A stretch of DNA of 64,000 nt from positions 549,975 through 613,974 of the forward strand of contig CM030943.1 of the NCBI GenBank assembly GCA_018136815.1. The letters are read 5' to 3'. Source of the stretch: Isochrysis galbana (taxonomy: Eukaryota > Haptophyta > Isochrysidales > Isochrysidaceae). The position numbers and the translations under genes are program-made. The notes under the pieces are model-generated. The model was not told the origin of the DNA, did no database searches, and saw only the letters and a list, made by a program, of their open reading frames with translations. Numbering within the stretch: the first letter of the stretch is position 1; every line of letters starts with the position of its first letter. Below are positions 31,991-41,758 of the stretch, piece after piece.

Positions 31991-32139
31991 CGAGCGAGGA
32001 GCGAGGAGAGAGAGAAGGGGTGTGGGGGGGTGCTGTGAAACGACATCTGCTCTCTCTTTCATTAGCAACTCGACCTCGTTCTTTCATAAAACGCAGTCGC
32101 GCAGTCGTGCAAGTGCCGAGCTGTCAGAGCAAGGCTCAT

Positions 32140-32415
32140 CTCACTCTTGGAGATTGCCTGCGAGGGCGCGCCGGCAGGTATCGCGGAACGCGGTTCTTGT
32201 GGGGAGCTCATGGAGCTTTCCTCGGGGGTGACTACGGGCATGGTGATCGACGCACGACGTACGACGCACGGAGGGCGCGGAAGTGTGGAAGGAGGCTTGT
32301 GGGAGGTGGTGGCAGGCGACTGGGGGTGGCTCAGGCGCGTGCTTGACTTGTATTGACTCGTTGACTCGGGGTATAGACTCGGGAACTCGGGGGGGACTCG
32401 CTTGGGAACACGGTG
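32140..32415 (-). repeat. Leader/gag-start fragment of the TGTTGTATTC gypsy family
   Basis: The complement matches 24290-24575 and 57945-58225, including the GAGTC-rich leader and the gag start context (CATGCCCGTAGTCACCCCC). It is inserted in, or carried by, the hAT element. Confidence 0.8.
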
Positions 32416-32842
32416 AAGTTGCTACAAAAAGCTCGAGGGCACAGAGCCACACAAACTAAACCAAACGGGGCGATCTCTCCTGTGAATATATCAGGGTTCA
32501 GAAGAGATTGGGTCAAAGCCACTGAAGGCGAAGACATGCCTAAGGGGCGGTGGTCTTTGTCTTATCGAAGGAAAAAAGGCATCGGTCGTCCTTGACTCGC
32601 TCCCCGCCCAAGCGGTGCAGCGTCCCCAGAAAGTTGTTTCCCCCCCCACCCCCGTACGCCACCCCGGAGGGTATACAATAAAAACAACTACATACACCCC
32701 TCGCCCGTGTAGCATTTTTTTTTGGGATCAGCAGCCCGTGCGGCTGAACCAGTCGTTCCTCCGAAACGCCTGAGCAGCAGCAGCCATCGCGACGCGGAGC
32801 CGCCTGAAGGCAGAACGTTGGCCCTCTCTTCGAAATCTGACC

Positions 32843-32992
32843 CCGTTCCGCGTGAGGGGGGAGGGGGGGACCCAAACAACTTTCTTTCTGGTGGAGTCGG
32901 CTCGCTCGCGCAGCGCTCCCCGCCGAGTGACGCAGCGTCCCCAGGAAGTTGTTGGTTTCCCCCCCTCCCCCCTCACGCGGAAAGGGGTCAGA
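32843..32992. repeat. Inverted repeat inside the hAT element
   Basis: A segment at 32843-32885 (GTTCCGCGTGAGGGGGGAGG...) is repeated in inverse at about 32945-32992. A third related block lies at about 32610-32665. These surround Gly/Pro-rich spurious frames. Confidence 0.6.
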
Positions 32993-33053
32993 CCTGGGTC
33001 CCAGAAAACCGCGCATTCCCGCCTGCTGATATAGTACTGAAGCGATTGGAATC

Positions 33054-33416
33054 CCCCACGAGATATCTTGGGACCGGAGAATGTTTTGGACGAATCTTCC
33101 TGCCGTCGGCCGAGGAGAGGCGGACGGAGAGAGAGAGAGAGAGAGAGTCTCGCAGAGCGACTGCAGAACGAGAAGTCGAAGTCATGCCGGTTTATTACCA
33201 TAAACGAGCCAACAATTATAGTAACAGCAAAACAAAATTCGAATCGCAAATTTCGAGACCAAAATCTTCAAACCTGGACTTGAGACCATGGGGAATCCGA
33301 ATCTGTGTGTCTTGTGCGTCAGTGGCAACACGGGGGAACTGTTCAATTGTAATTGTGAGCGCGTACCTTACACGAATATTCATGCCTACAGCCTTCAGAT
33401 GGGCAGGAATACAACA
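33054..33416 (-). repeat. LTR fragment of the TGTTGTATTC family (inside hAT)
   Basis: The complement of 23187-23556 with few differences, including the CT tract and the end block CCAAGATATCTCGTGG. Orientation is the same as the leader fragment at 32140-32415, so both may come from one insertion later rearranged. Confidence 0.8.
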
Positions 33417-33658
33417 CGAGCAAGTACCCACTTGCGCTCCCCCCCCCCCGCACTTGCGCCGCGAACCCCCCCCCCTCTAAGTCTCTAAGTTCTAAATAAT
33501 AACTAAGGGGTAAAAAGTAGTAAAGTTGCTCGGTAAGTTGCTCGAGTTGCTCGATGTTGCCCGTGACCCTTAAAGATGCTGCGAGTTGCTCGCACGCTCA
33601 AACACCCCAAAGTTGCTCCAAAAGTTGCCGGCAGCTCTTGTCAGCCCCTAATCCTAAG

Positions 33659-34034
33659 GGCGATCCTCGTGACTCGTGAGATACCACATACCACATACCA
33701 CCTACTAGTAACTAGTAGCACGGCGAATGTCGGTTTCTTTCAGAGGCAAAAAAACAACGGTTGAATATGGGGCTCCACACCCCGAGCAACAAACATATTA
33801 TTAAAATGGTAAGCCCCCTCTACACGGTGGACAGAGACTTCAACCTGACAACGTCGGATGACCTATTGCAGATTGCAAGCGGCAAGAGGGCTAGACATAC
33901 GAAACATGAAACATCACTGCTTAAACTTAAAGTTACTGAAACTCACACGTAAGAATATCGGCGGATAGCATGGACGGACTCTCCGAGGAAAAAAAGAACA
34001 AAGCTGCAACAAAGTGACGAAGATACCATAGATA
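33659..34034. other. Gene-free sequence before the assembly gap
   Basis: A short frame at 33761-33952 (HTPSNKHIIKMVSPLYTVDR...) could be exon-like but is not recognised and is cut off by the gap. Confidence 0.3.
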
Positions 34035-34134
34035 NNNNNNNNNNNNNNNNNNNNNNNNNNNNNNNNNNNNNNNNNNNNNNNNNNNNNNNNNNNNNNNNNN
34101 NNNNNNNNNNNNNNNNNNNNNNNNNNNNNNNNNN
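34035..34134. other. Assembly gap (100 N)
   Basis: Exactly 100 N, the usual placeholder for a scaffold gap of unknown size. Confidence 0.99.
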
Positions 34135-35512
34135 GTCTCCCGCCCCCTTCTCTCCAACTTCTAGCCCGGTCACTCACTAGCCCCCCCCCCCCCCCCCCGG
34201 CACGAAAGGAGGTAAGCTAGGCGAGGGGCAAAGCATGCGACAAGGGAGGCTACAAAGGAGGCGAGGGGCAAAGCAGGCGAATGTAGGATTCTGCGGCGGT
34301 GACTAGCCTACAAGGAGGGGCATAGGAACATAGACGACTTCTAAAACAAAAGGATCGATCGCGGATGCGACAAACGAGGCCTGTCCTGAGGCCACCCACG
34401 GGTCTCGCCTCATCGATTAGCGCCGGATCTGGCACTATCAGAGAGAGGATGCCCGTGTAGGCAGCCTCAACGCAGAGGCTCGTCAGCTCGTCAGCCACGC
34501 GTGGACGGCCGCGCCTAGTTCTCGATGCCGGCTTCGAGAGAGGGCGAATCCTGCGACCTGCGAGGGGCGGGGTGGGATGGGGATGGTCGGGGTGGGGCCT
34601 CTGGTAGCCAGGGTAGCCGCGTGCGCGCGCTGTGAGGAGCTGGGTGGGCATGCGCGGGCAATGATGCTAGAGGGTCAGGGGGTGGTCGGACTGTCGCCAG
34701 CCCGACACGGCGTTGCATCGGGCGGGAATCAAATGCCAAATGTAGCGTAGATATCAAGGAACCGATCCCCCCGCGGGCGCGACCGCAAATTCTTTACGGG
34801 TAGAGCGTGAGCTCGCGTGATGGAGGGGGCGAGAGGGGGGGCGAATCGCACCATTTCCATTTCTTGGTTAAGCTTTTCGTGGTGGCAGGCGGTCCCCCGT
34901 GGAGGTTTTTTATTATTTTTATTGGGCATCGCGCCATGGTCAAAAAATTGCAGCCCAACCCTTACTACTTACTAGTACTAGTAGTTAAGAAGTCCATGTA
35001 TGACCGCCCTATCGACGATGTTCAATCTCGCACGTGCATGAGAACCGATAGTAATCCAAATTTACATCAATATGGCCCCGCAGCCGTTGGGGCCGCCACC
35101 ACCTAGCTATAACTTGGAGGTTTTTGTCGTGCCCAAGCCCATTCCTGTGTGCATACGAGTGAGACGAGTGCGTTTCACAGGACAACTGGTCGCATGCAGT
35201 GTAATAGCGAAACGAGTCGATCCTTGAAAACAGCCCGTGGACCTGTTCATTTTCTTCAACCCTAATTATATCGGCGAATCATTGATTGCCCTCGCATGTC
35301 AACAAGACACAGCATGGGAAAGCGGCCTCGAGTGGGCCATCCCACGTCACCTCCGTCACACAACTAGCACGGGACGTTGTTGTGACATTGTCCTGAGCAT
35401 CCTATGATCATCCAAGTGCGATTTCCTTAGAGTGCCATGTGCCCAGTGATGCTTAGGCGAGAACAGCTTGCCACCAACCGATTCTCTCCCCTAGGCCGCA
35501 GCACTCCGGAGG
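34135..35512. other. Gene-free spacer
   Basis: An imperfect tandem unit of about 53 bp around GAGGGGCAAAGCA occurs near 34215-34285. No gene recognised. Confidence 0.4.
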
Positions 35513-36262
35513 CTACCAACGGTGCTTCGCGGACGACGCCGTACTTTGGCGACTCGAAACGCTATGAGGCCTCCCAGAAGACGCGCTAGTCGCAGATTGT
35601 GCACGGGATGAGGGCGACTCCCGATTTGGCATGCGGGTTCGCAAAGGCTCATACGACCGGGGACCGTTTCGTGCCCCAGCTGCATGTTGAGAGCTTCGGC
35701 TGTGTTCAAGCATACGCCGTTCGCTCATTCCGACACTGTTGCCCCTGGCAAACGCCGCCCGTGATCGATCGATTGCGGCAGCGCCTGCGTGCCCGCGCCA
35801 CACTTCGTCGAATTCCTCTGCGTCATCCACGTTGAACAACTTGTCAGTGCACCTCTCTGCACCATCACCACTCCGTTCAGCCAGGATGGATCGGCCACGA
35901 TTGCCAACCGAGCGTGCAACACCATGTTTCTCTAAGCCGCTCGAGTCACGGTACTGGCGCTGGGTCTCAGTCACCGCCTCTTGTCCCGGCGCGCGGTATC
36001 CACGCGACGTAGAGGAGTAGCTGATGCTGTGACCGCCTGGACCGCCACAAGAGTAGGAGGAGCAGCAGGAGACGAATGAGCCCGTCGCGCCGCCCGAAAA
36101 CTCCGCGCCGCTTCCGCCAAGCGATGCGTGAAAGAGGCGATCATCAAGTAAGCCGCGACCTCCCCCCATCATTTGCTGCATCAACCCTGTGCCGCTGAAG
36201 GGCTCAGCCATCATCTGCGCCATGAGCGAGTCAAGCCCTCCCTCATCACGCCGCGAGAGCAT
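35513..36262 (-). CDS. Myeloid leukemia factor (MLF)-like protein
   Basis: 249 residues, single exon, from the ATG at 36262. The N-terminus has the Met-rich helix typical of MLF proteins (LMAQMMAEPFSGTGLMQQMM). The core runs from SFVSCCSSYSCGG through ISYSSTSRGYRAPGQEAVTE and QRQYRDSSGLEKHGVARSVG to GNRGRSILAERSGDGAE, matching the family pattern of a YSS start, an ET(R/Q) block, a D..G.E....R.IG stretch and a basic helix. The acidic end NVDDAEEFDEVWR matches the family's E.FD..W motif. The C-terminal 80 residues are Ser/Arg-rich and disordered. MLF proteins are adaptors in animals and occur in protists, where their roles are poorly known. Confidence 0.82.
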   Translation of the reverse strand: MLSRRDEGGLDSLMAQMMAEPFSGTGLMQQMMGGGRGLLDDRLFHASLGGSGAEFSGGATGSFVSCCSSYSCGGPGGHSISYSSTSRGYRAPGQEAVTETQRQYRDSSGLEKHGVARSVGNRGRSILAERSGDGAERCTDKLFNVDDAEEFDEVWRGHAGAAAIDRSRAAFARGNSVGMSERRMLEHSRSSQHAAGARNGPRSYEPLRTRMPNRESPSSRAQSATSASSGRPHSVSSRQSTASSAKHRW

Positions 36263-36756
36263 GCCGAGAGAGAGGGACGGGAAGGAAGTAGGAGGGGAGG
36301 GAGAGGAGGAGAACGGAGGGAGAGGCTATGCACTCCAGCAGCCGCCGCACCGCGCGCCTCGGCGATCGGGCGGCGAAAGAGGGGAGAGAGTGAGAGAGGG
36401 CCGGCTCGGATCGCTTGGGAGCCCTCGCTGACGTGGCACGCACGCTAGCTCTCGTGCGGGCGGGGAAAGGGGGGGTGGGGGGTGGGGGGGGGGGGGGGTA
36501 GGGGGGGAAACATGAAAAGAACAAGACGCGCAACTAACCGAAACAGGCTTGCGCGTGCTGCGCGGGCAAAGAGAAAATGGAGGAATGAATTGTTTTGTAA
36601 TCCTCGCTATCGATATCACTTGACTCTGCTCCTCATGAGACCCCTTCTCGTGGGCCCCGCGGCTGCTCTCCTCAAGACAGTGATGTGGCATCAGTACTGA
36701 TGTCAGTTTTTTATTTCAGTATCAGTTCACCTCCAGCTGATAAAAAACTTCATAAT
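36263..36756. other. Upstream region of the MLF-like gene
   Basis: GGGA/GA-rich on the plus strand (36265-36330) and a G-rich block with runs up to 12 G at 36466-36507. On the MLF coding strand these are CT and C tracts. No gene. Confidence 0.55.
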
Positions 36757-37022
36757 ACTCGCGGCGAATGGAACCACTACACCACTACCTACACGCGACG
36801 AGACAGAGTCCGCCGCCAGCCCGGGAGGCGTAGGAGGAAGGGGGGAACGGATCACCGGGGGGGGGGCGCAGGCCACCGGACCATATCTAAGCCCTCCACC
36901 CCAATCCCCCTAGTAGTGTGGGGGGGGAGCCGCCTGGTGGCGGGGGGTGGGTGGGGGAATGGGGGTGTAGAGAGTATGCTACGTGCTACTTGTAGTGGGT
37001 AGAGGTTCCATTCGCCGCGAGT
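36757..37022. repeat. 266-bp inverted-repeat element, possible MITE
   Basis: Both ends carry ACTCGCGGCGAATGGAACC in inverse orientation, with weaker similarity extending 15 bases further (CTAC-rich). No clear target duplication and no coding region. It may be a decayed MITE. Confidence 0.6.
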
Positions 37023-37229
37023 GCGGTAAGAATATTAAAAAATTTATAATATTTTATATCTACTAGCTACTAGATAACTACTAGTTAACCACCAACTTAG
37101 AAAGTCAGAAACCACGTAACTAGCAGGTAACTACTGCCAAATACATACATACAAACAGTTAACTAACTACCCCTCAAATGGCTACTAACTACTAACTAGT
37201 GCCCCCCAATGTTGATAGAGTTAACTACA
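37023..37229. other. AT-rich spacer
   Basis: Rich in TAACTA and CTACTA units; no gene. Confidence 0.4.
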
Positions 37230-37237
37230 GTCCCTGG

Positions 37238-38180
37238 CCTAGATGGGAAATACGTATTCACCGTATTTGGACGAAGGCCAAATACAGACCGTATTTACCG
37301 TATTTGAAATTGCCTCAATATGACCCTCCGTATTTGGACGGTGGCGCAGGCGCGCGCGTCGAAAGTCCCCACGCCATGATCCTGTTTTGGTCTCATAGGC
37401 GGGGGGGCCTAATGGCCTAATGGGAGGGTGAGGAGCAGATTATTAGAGAGGAGCTGTGGGGAAGGAGAGATGGCTGGATAGGGCGCTATACCCATGCGCT
37501 AGACATAGACATGGGCAGCGCCGCCACCTCAGGGCATGTCCTCCCTCTGTTTGGTCATATGTTGAGATGTTGAGATGTTTTGTGCCTACAACCTACAACC
37601 TACAACAGAGGACGACGAGGGGGTTTGTGCTGCTTGGGTTAAATGCAGTAGGAAGAGGGAGTGAGCGAGCAGAGTGAGAGGGGGAGTCAAGTGTTGAATG
37701 AAGGCCCATGGATGGCCCATGGCAGGGCACCGAGTTGTGGGTTCCTGTGGTGCACAAGAGTGGGGTGGGAAGGAGAATTGTGTATTGTGTCAGCAATGGG
37801 CAATGGGCATTGTTGCATTGTTTGTTTGCGCAATGCAGCACCGCTGCAGCCATGCGCCATGCGCGCAACGAGCGCGGATCGCGCGAGGCACGGTCAGGGT
37901 TGGGGTTCAGGATGGGGGTACACGCTCCATCTACATTCTCACATGCTCTCATCATGATGAGATGATGGGTGAAGGGGGGGCGGGGGGGAGAGGGCGCTGG
38001 CGCTGGCGCGAGGGCAATTTATGGCATATGCTGGCGATTGGCGACGGGGGAGGCTTGGGGAATGGGAGCCCCCCCCCCGGTACTGTATTTGGTACCGTAT
38101 TTGGCTGTATTTGGACGAAGGCCAAATACAGACTGTATTTACGGTATTTGGAAGCCCCCTCACTGTATTTCCCATCTAGG
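37238..38180. mobile_element. 943-bp DNA transposon, CCTAGATG family, copy B
   Basis: Ends are CCTAGATGGGAAATAC and its complement, with an exact 8-bp duplication GTCCCTGG at 37230-37237 and 38181-38188. Subterminal GTATTTGG repeats and the block TTTGGACGAAGGCCAAATAC occur near both ends (about 37264 and 38109). No transposase domain was recognised in the interior. It shares only CCTAGATG and the subterminal style with copy A, so the two are related subfamilies. Confidence 0.88.
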
Positions 38181-38489
38181 GTCCCTGGCCTTGAGCCTTG
38201 ACGCCTTGACATACGTCATATGCCACATGTCATACGTCATAGTAGCTAGCTAGTAGCTAGCAGCATCCACGTATGTGATTGTGATTGTGATCGTTGAATG
38301 TAGTTGAATGAAGATGAGGAGGATTTTATAGATGTACGATAGAGGATAGAGCAGGATGGGGAAATGCGAAAGTGAGTGTGCCGGGCACCACAACATGCCT
38401 CCGGCCTCCGCACGCGCTAGCCCTGAGCCCGCGCGGGCCGGCTCGCCGGCTCCGGGCCGCCCGCGCGACCTCCGGCCCGCGGGTTTGAA

Positions 38490-38563
38490 ACACGGTGAAA
38501 CACGGCTGTGTTTGGCTCTTGTAGCTTGTAGAAACACACTGTTCCTGTGTTTAACATCTAGGC
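38490..38563. mobile_element. CCTAGATG-family right-end fragment
   Basis: Ends GTGTTTAACATCTAGG exactly like the right end of copy A, with AAACACGGTGAAACACGG subterminal repeats before it. I found no left end, so this is a truncated relic about 90 bases upstream of the ATG at 38655. Confidence 0.7.
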
Positions 38564-38654
38564 TTCTGCGCCCTGGCTCTGCCTGGCACCGACTGTAGTG
38601 TACGAGGGCGTTTTTGTTTTTGCGTGGCGCCGCCACCGTCGGGAGGATTTGTCC

Positions 38655-39769
38655 ATGGCGGCGGTGCCGACGACTCTCTCTTACGACAAGTGGTCTCGGA
38701 TCGAGGGGGCTAGCTCGGACGAGGGGGAGGAGGCTCGCCCGCTGCTCGGATCGTCTAAGAGCGTCGCGCACCACCAGGCCGACGAGCAGCTCTACGAGGC
38801 CATCAAGGCACGCTTCAAGGCACACTTCAAGGGTTTCGCACCGCTCCGCCAGCGCAAGCTGCTCTCTCGCTTCGCCGCGCTGCAGCACCGAGGCGTTGAG
38901 CCGTCAAACACGTACAGGTATGCTGACATAATTGGGATCGTCACCCAGCGCCACGACGAGCTTATGGACAAATCGTGCGTCGAGCTTCTCTGCAAGCTCC
39001 ACAAGGAACTGCTTAAGCAGGTGGGATGGCCACCAGCATGGACGGGTGGGGATGGGGGAGGCCTGACGCTGGGGCAAGCCGGGGCTATGGGGTGCCGCAA
39101 TAGCGTGCACCCTACCCAAGACGAGCGCCATTCCACAGCGCATCAGCCCTGACTCTCCGACTGGGCTCCGACCCAACGCCGTGTAGGCCGACCCACAGGA
39201 GACAAGCTCAGCTGCCGATCCGACGGCACATAGAGATGCGCAGGTCGTCATGGAGGCTATCAACACCCTCGAGGCTGTGCAACGGCACCCGCCCGTCACC
39301 GCACTATTTGAGCGCCTGTGTTCGCCCTCCTCGTCGCCCGAGGCGCGCCAGCTGTGCAAACGATACACCGAGCTGGCATTTGCTAAGGTAGGTGTCGCAG
39401 TGGAACTGTGAGGGCCACATAGGGCGTCGTTCACCAGCTGTGTAGTCGGCTTGCCATGGGTCGCCAGCGACGATACCGCCGGCATGCCTTGCGGCGCAGC
39501 TTTGCGTCTGTCTGCCTTGCGACTTGGATGTGGCAGTTATTGCTATTTTGCCCCGTTTTTTTCAGGTGGCGCTCATGCGCTCCGTGTTTGGGGACAACCA
39601 GGCAACACGTGATGCGGAACAACAATTTCTCGGGGAGGGAGATACGGACGACAACGCCAGAAAGCGCGGCGTCGACCTCGAGAAGGCTGCAGTCAGCATG
39701 GTGTTTACATTCTTCCTTTTGGGGATAGTTTGGCTGCTGTGGCGTCTCAGCGCCGTTTTTTCAACCTAG
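38655..39769 (+). CDS. Tail-anchored membrane protein of unknown family, three exons
   Basis: Exons 38655-39020, 39187-39387 and 39566-39769 join in phase 0 to 256 residues. The N-terminus is acidic and polar. A helical region (YEAIKARFKAHFKGFAPLRQ, KLLSRFAALQHRGVEP, KSCVELLCKLHKELLKQ) is followed by a second helical segment in exon 2. Exon 3 ends in one hydrophobic stretch (AAVSMVFTFFLLGIVWLLWR) and six residues, the layout of a tail-anchored protein. It resembles vesicle-trafficking proteins in shape, but no SNARE zero-layer or other motif is visible. Donors are GTGGGA and GTAGGT; acceptors GTGTAG and TTTCAG. Confidence 0.6.
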
Positions 39770-40002
39770 CAAACCATCGAGCCTCTAGGCGTCTGTTTGG
39801 GCGGCTATTCATGAAATCCTGCAATGGCGGACTCACATTTTTCGCGGCCATCTTGCGATTTTGTTGCAACCATGTGATGGTGACCGATATACGACAGACA
39901 AGGCCTTTGCGGGGCTGTGAGATCAGGTCAACGTGAAAGTTAATGAGGCGAGTGGTGGATGGGCTAAGAAAATCTGGGAAGGTTCTTGCAACTTGCTACT
40001 AG

Positions 40003-40835
40003 AGGACTGCCACTCTCGAAATTTCGCTCGCCATCACCGTGCCCCCCGTCTCATTCCCTTTCCACGTCCCCCCTTCATTCCTTTGTCTTCGGATCCCGCG
40101 GTTGAGGCCTATGTGCACGACTTTGGGCCTGGCATTGGGGGTGGACTGGCGGCGGGTATGTTGCATTAGTATATTCTTCTTGGGGATGCTCCTTTCGAAG
40201 GGAGAGTCAGCGGGTTTTCTTCTGGTCTGTGGGCGTGGAGAGGAAGGTCGGGCTTAGAAAAAAAGTCAGTGAGAAGTGGGGGGGGAGGCGAGCTACTCAC
40301 CAGAAATTTTATTTTCATGTTGACGTGAAAGATCAGAACTTTTTGTGGGGATGGCGATGGCGGCCATCGCCGTTTGATTGCCTACCTGACACAGGACAGC
40401 GCGGCCGCCACAACCATTTCTGGCCATGCCCACAGGTGAGAAAGTTGCTCCTAATACCTACGCGGGACCGCTCGTTGCGATGCTTTCACGAACGCTCCGG
40501 CTCGTGACGCCCCATAGTCCCCCCATCCCACTCGCTCGCGCTGAGTCTGCGCTCGCGTTGGAAGCTCGTCTGGCCTTGCATTTATGCCTCGATCGATACG
40601 AGCATTTTCTGAGGTATGCCGCGCACATAGGGCCCTATAATGAGCCGATACGCCATACGAGCTCACATGCACGAGCCGGACAGCTAATAAATTCACCGAC
40701 TCGAGATCCTCCTTGTTTTGCAGGCGGACGTTCAGCGCAGACCTACTGCCAATTGTCCGCTGTTGTCGCCCTACCATTTTGCCGGGGGGTGATATTGGAT
40801 ATTGGGGGATTTATTCTATCGGCGATCGGTGCTAA
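40003..40835 (+). CDS. Unrecognised multi-exon gene, 5' end unresolved
   Basis: Three candidate exons link with consistent phases. About 40003-40155 contains SSDPAVEAYVHDFGPGIGG; 40436-40613 contains EKVAPNTYAGPLVAMLSRTL and LALHLCLDRYEHFLR; 40724-40835 ends RTFSADLLPIVRCCRP...IYSIGDRC. Donors are GTATGT and GTATGC; acceptors CCCACAG and TTTGCAG. Agreement of phase at both junctions supports a real gene, but no in-frame ATG is seen in the first exon and I do not recognise the family. Confidence 0.35.
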
Positions 40836-41219
40836 GGTCGTGGTACTAGACATTTCTCCTAGGTAATCAGTGTCAGAGTTTGTGTGTAGCCATATCCATA
40901 TGTTGTTTAGTTTATTAATGTATTTTTCTTCACTCTAACCTCCTTGGGTTGTGGGTTGTTTGTGGGTCGCTTGTCCCTTGGGACACGCCTCGAGGCCCAG
41001 GTGCTTCGTTCGCGTCCGGCGATGGCCGGGGCTAGAACTGGACGGAAGACACTCGGACACTCGGACTCGGCTCGCGGCTGGCGAAGGGGGTCGACAGGGG
41101 GCTAATTCATAGTAGTAAGATTAATGCCGCCGCTTGGATTTCCTCGCGAGGGCGCTCGCTTTTCGCCTATTTGCCGACACTTGGTCAGGATTCGTTCGGC
41201 TCCCGCGGTCGAATTCGGG
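40836..41219. other. Gene-free spacer
   Basis: Nothing recognised between the unrecognised gene and the inverted repeats upstream of the TBC-like gene. Confidence 0.4.
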
Positions 41220-41750
41220 GCGGGGATATCTCCCCCCCCTCCCCAACCCCCCACCCAACCACGAGAAGAGCGCTGTTGTCGTAGAATGGCGAAATTCCCA
41301 TCACAGCCGTCTCCCTCATTCTTGTCGCTCCGTCGGCGACCCGATGGCGGCGACGTGACGCGAGGCTGACCCGCGTCCTAGACACGCTAATGAAGCCCAA
41401 TGAGGGAGAAGGGAGAAGCAACCGACTGTGATCAGATGACAGGGGAATTTCGCCATTCTACGACAACAGTGCTCTTCTCGTGGTTGGGTGGGTGGGTGGG
41501 TGGGTGGGTGGGTGGGTGGGGGTGGGGGGTGGGGGGGGAAGACATCCCCGCACCGAGTTTCGACGAGACGAGGCCGACCCGCGTCCTAATAAGGGAGAAG
41601 CAATCGCCGACGGAGCGACAAGATTGAGGGAGAAGCAACAACCGGCAAGGATCAGAGGAGAGGAGAATTTAGCCATTCTACGGGAAACAACGTTGGGTGG
41701 AGGGTGGGGGGGAGAGGGAGGGGAGACATCCCCGTACCGAATTTGACCGA
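41220..41750. repeat. Inverted and direct repeats with a (GGGT)n tract
   Basis: A block around GTCGTAGAATGGCGAAATTC (41275-41300) is inverted at 41445-41483 with about 40 matching bases and weaker similarity beyond. A third, direct, diverged copy of the second block occurs at about 41600-41740. Between them is (GGGT)8 followed by G runs (41483-41540), a strong quadruplex candidate. All of this lies just upstream of the ATG at 41759. Confidence 0.75.
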
Positions 41751-41758
41751 TCGAGGGC

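Larger units (their letters stand above)
31437..33650. mobile_element. hAT-superfamily DNA transposon (2214 bp), nested and decayed
   Basis: Ends are TAGGGGCTGACAAGAG and its complement, a typical hAT TAGGG terminus, flanked by the exact 8-bp duplication ATCCTAAG at 31429-31436 and 33651-33658. Both ends carry repeated GTTGCTCG-type subterminal motifs (about 31450-31555 and 33525-33625), as expected for hAT transposase binding. Inside are a hAT transposase C-terminus (about 31725-31990, minus) and inserted LTR-retrotransposon pieces (32140-32415 and 33054-33416). Confidence 0.92.
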
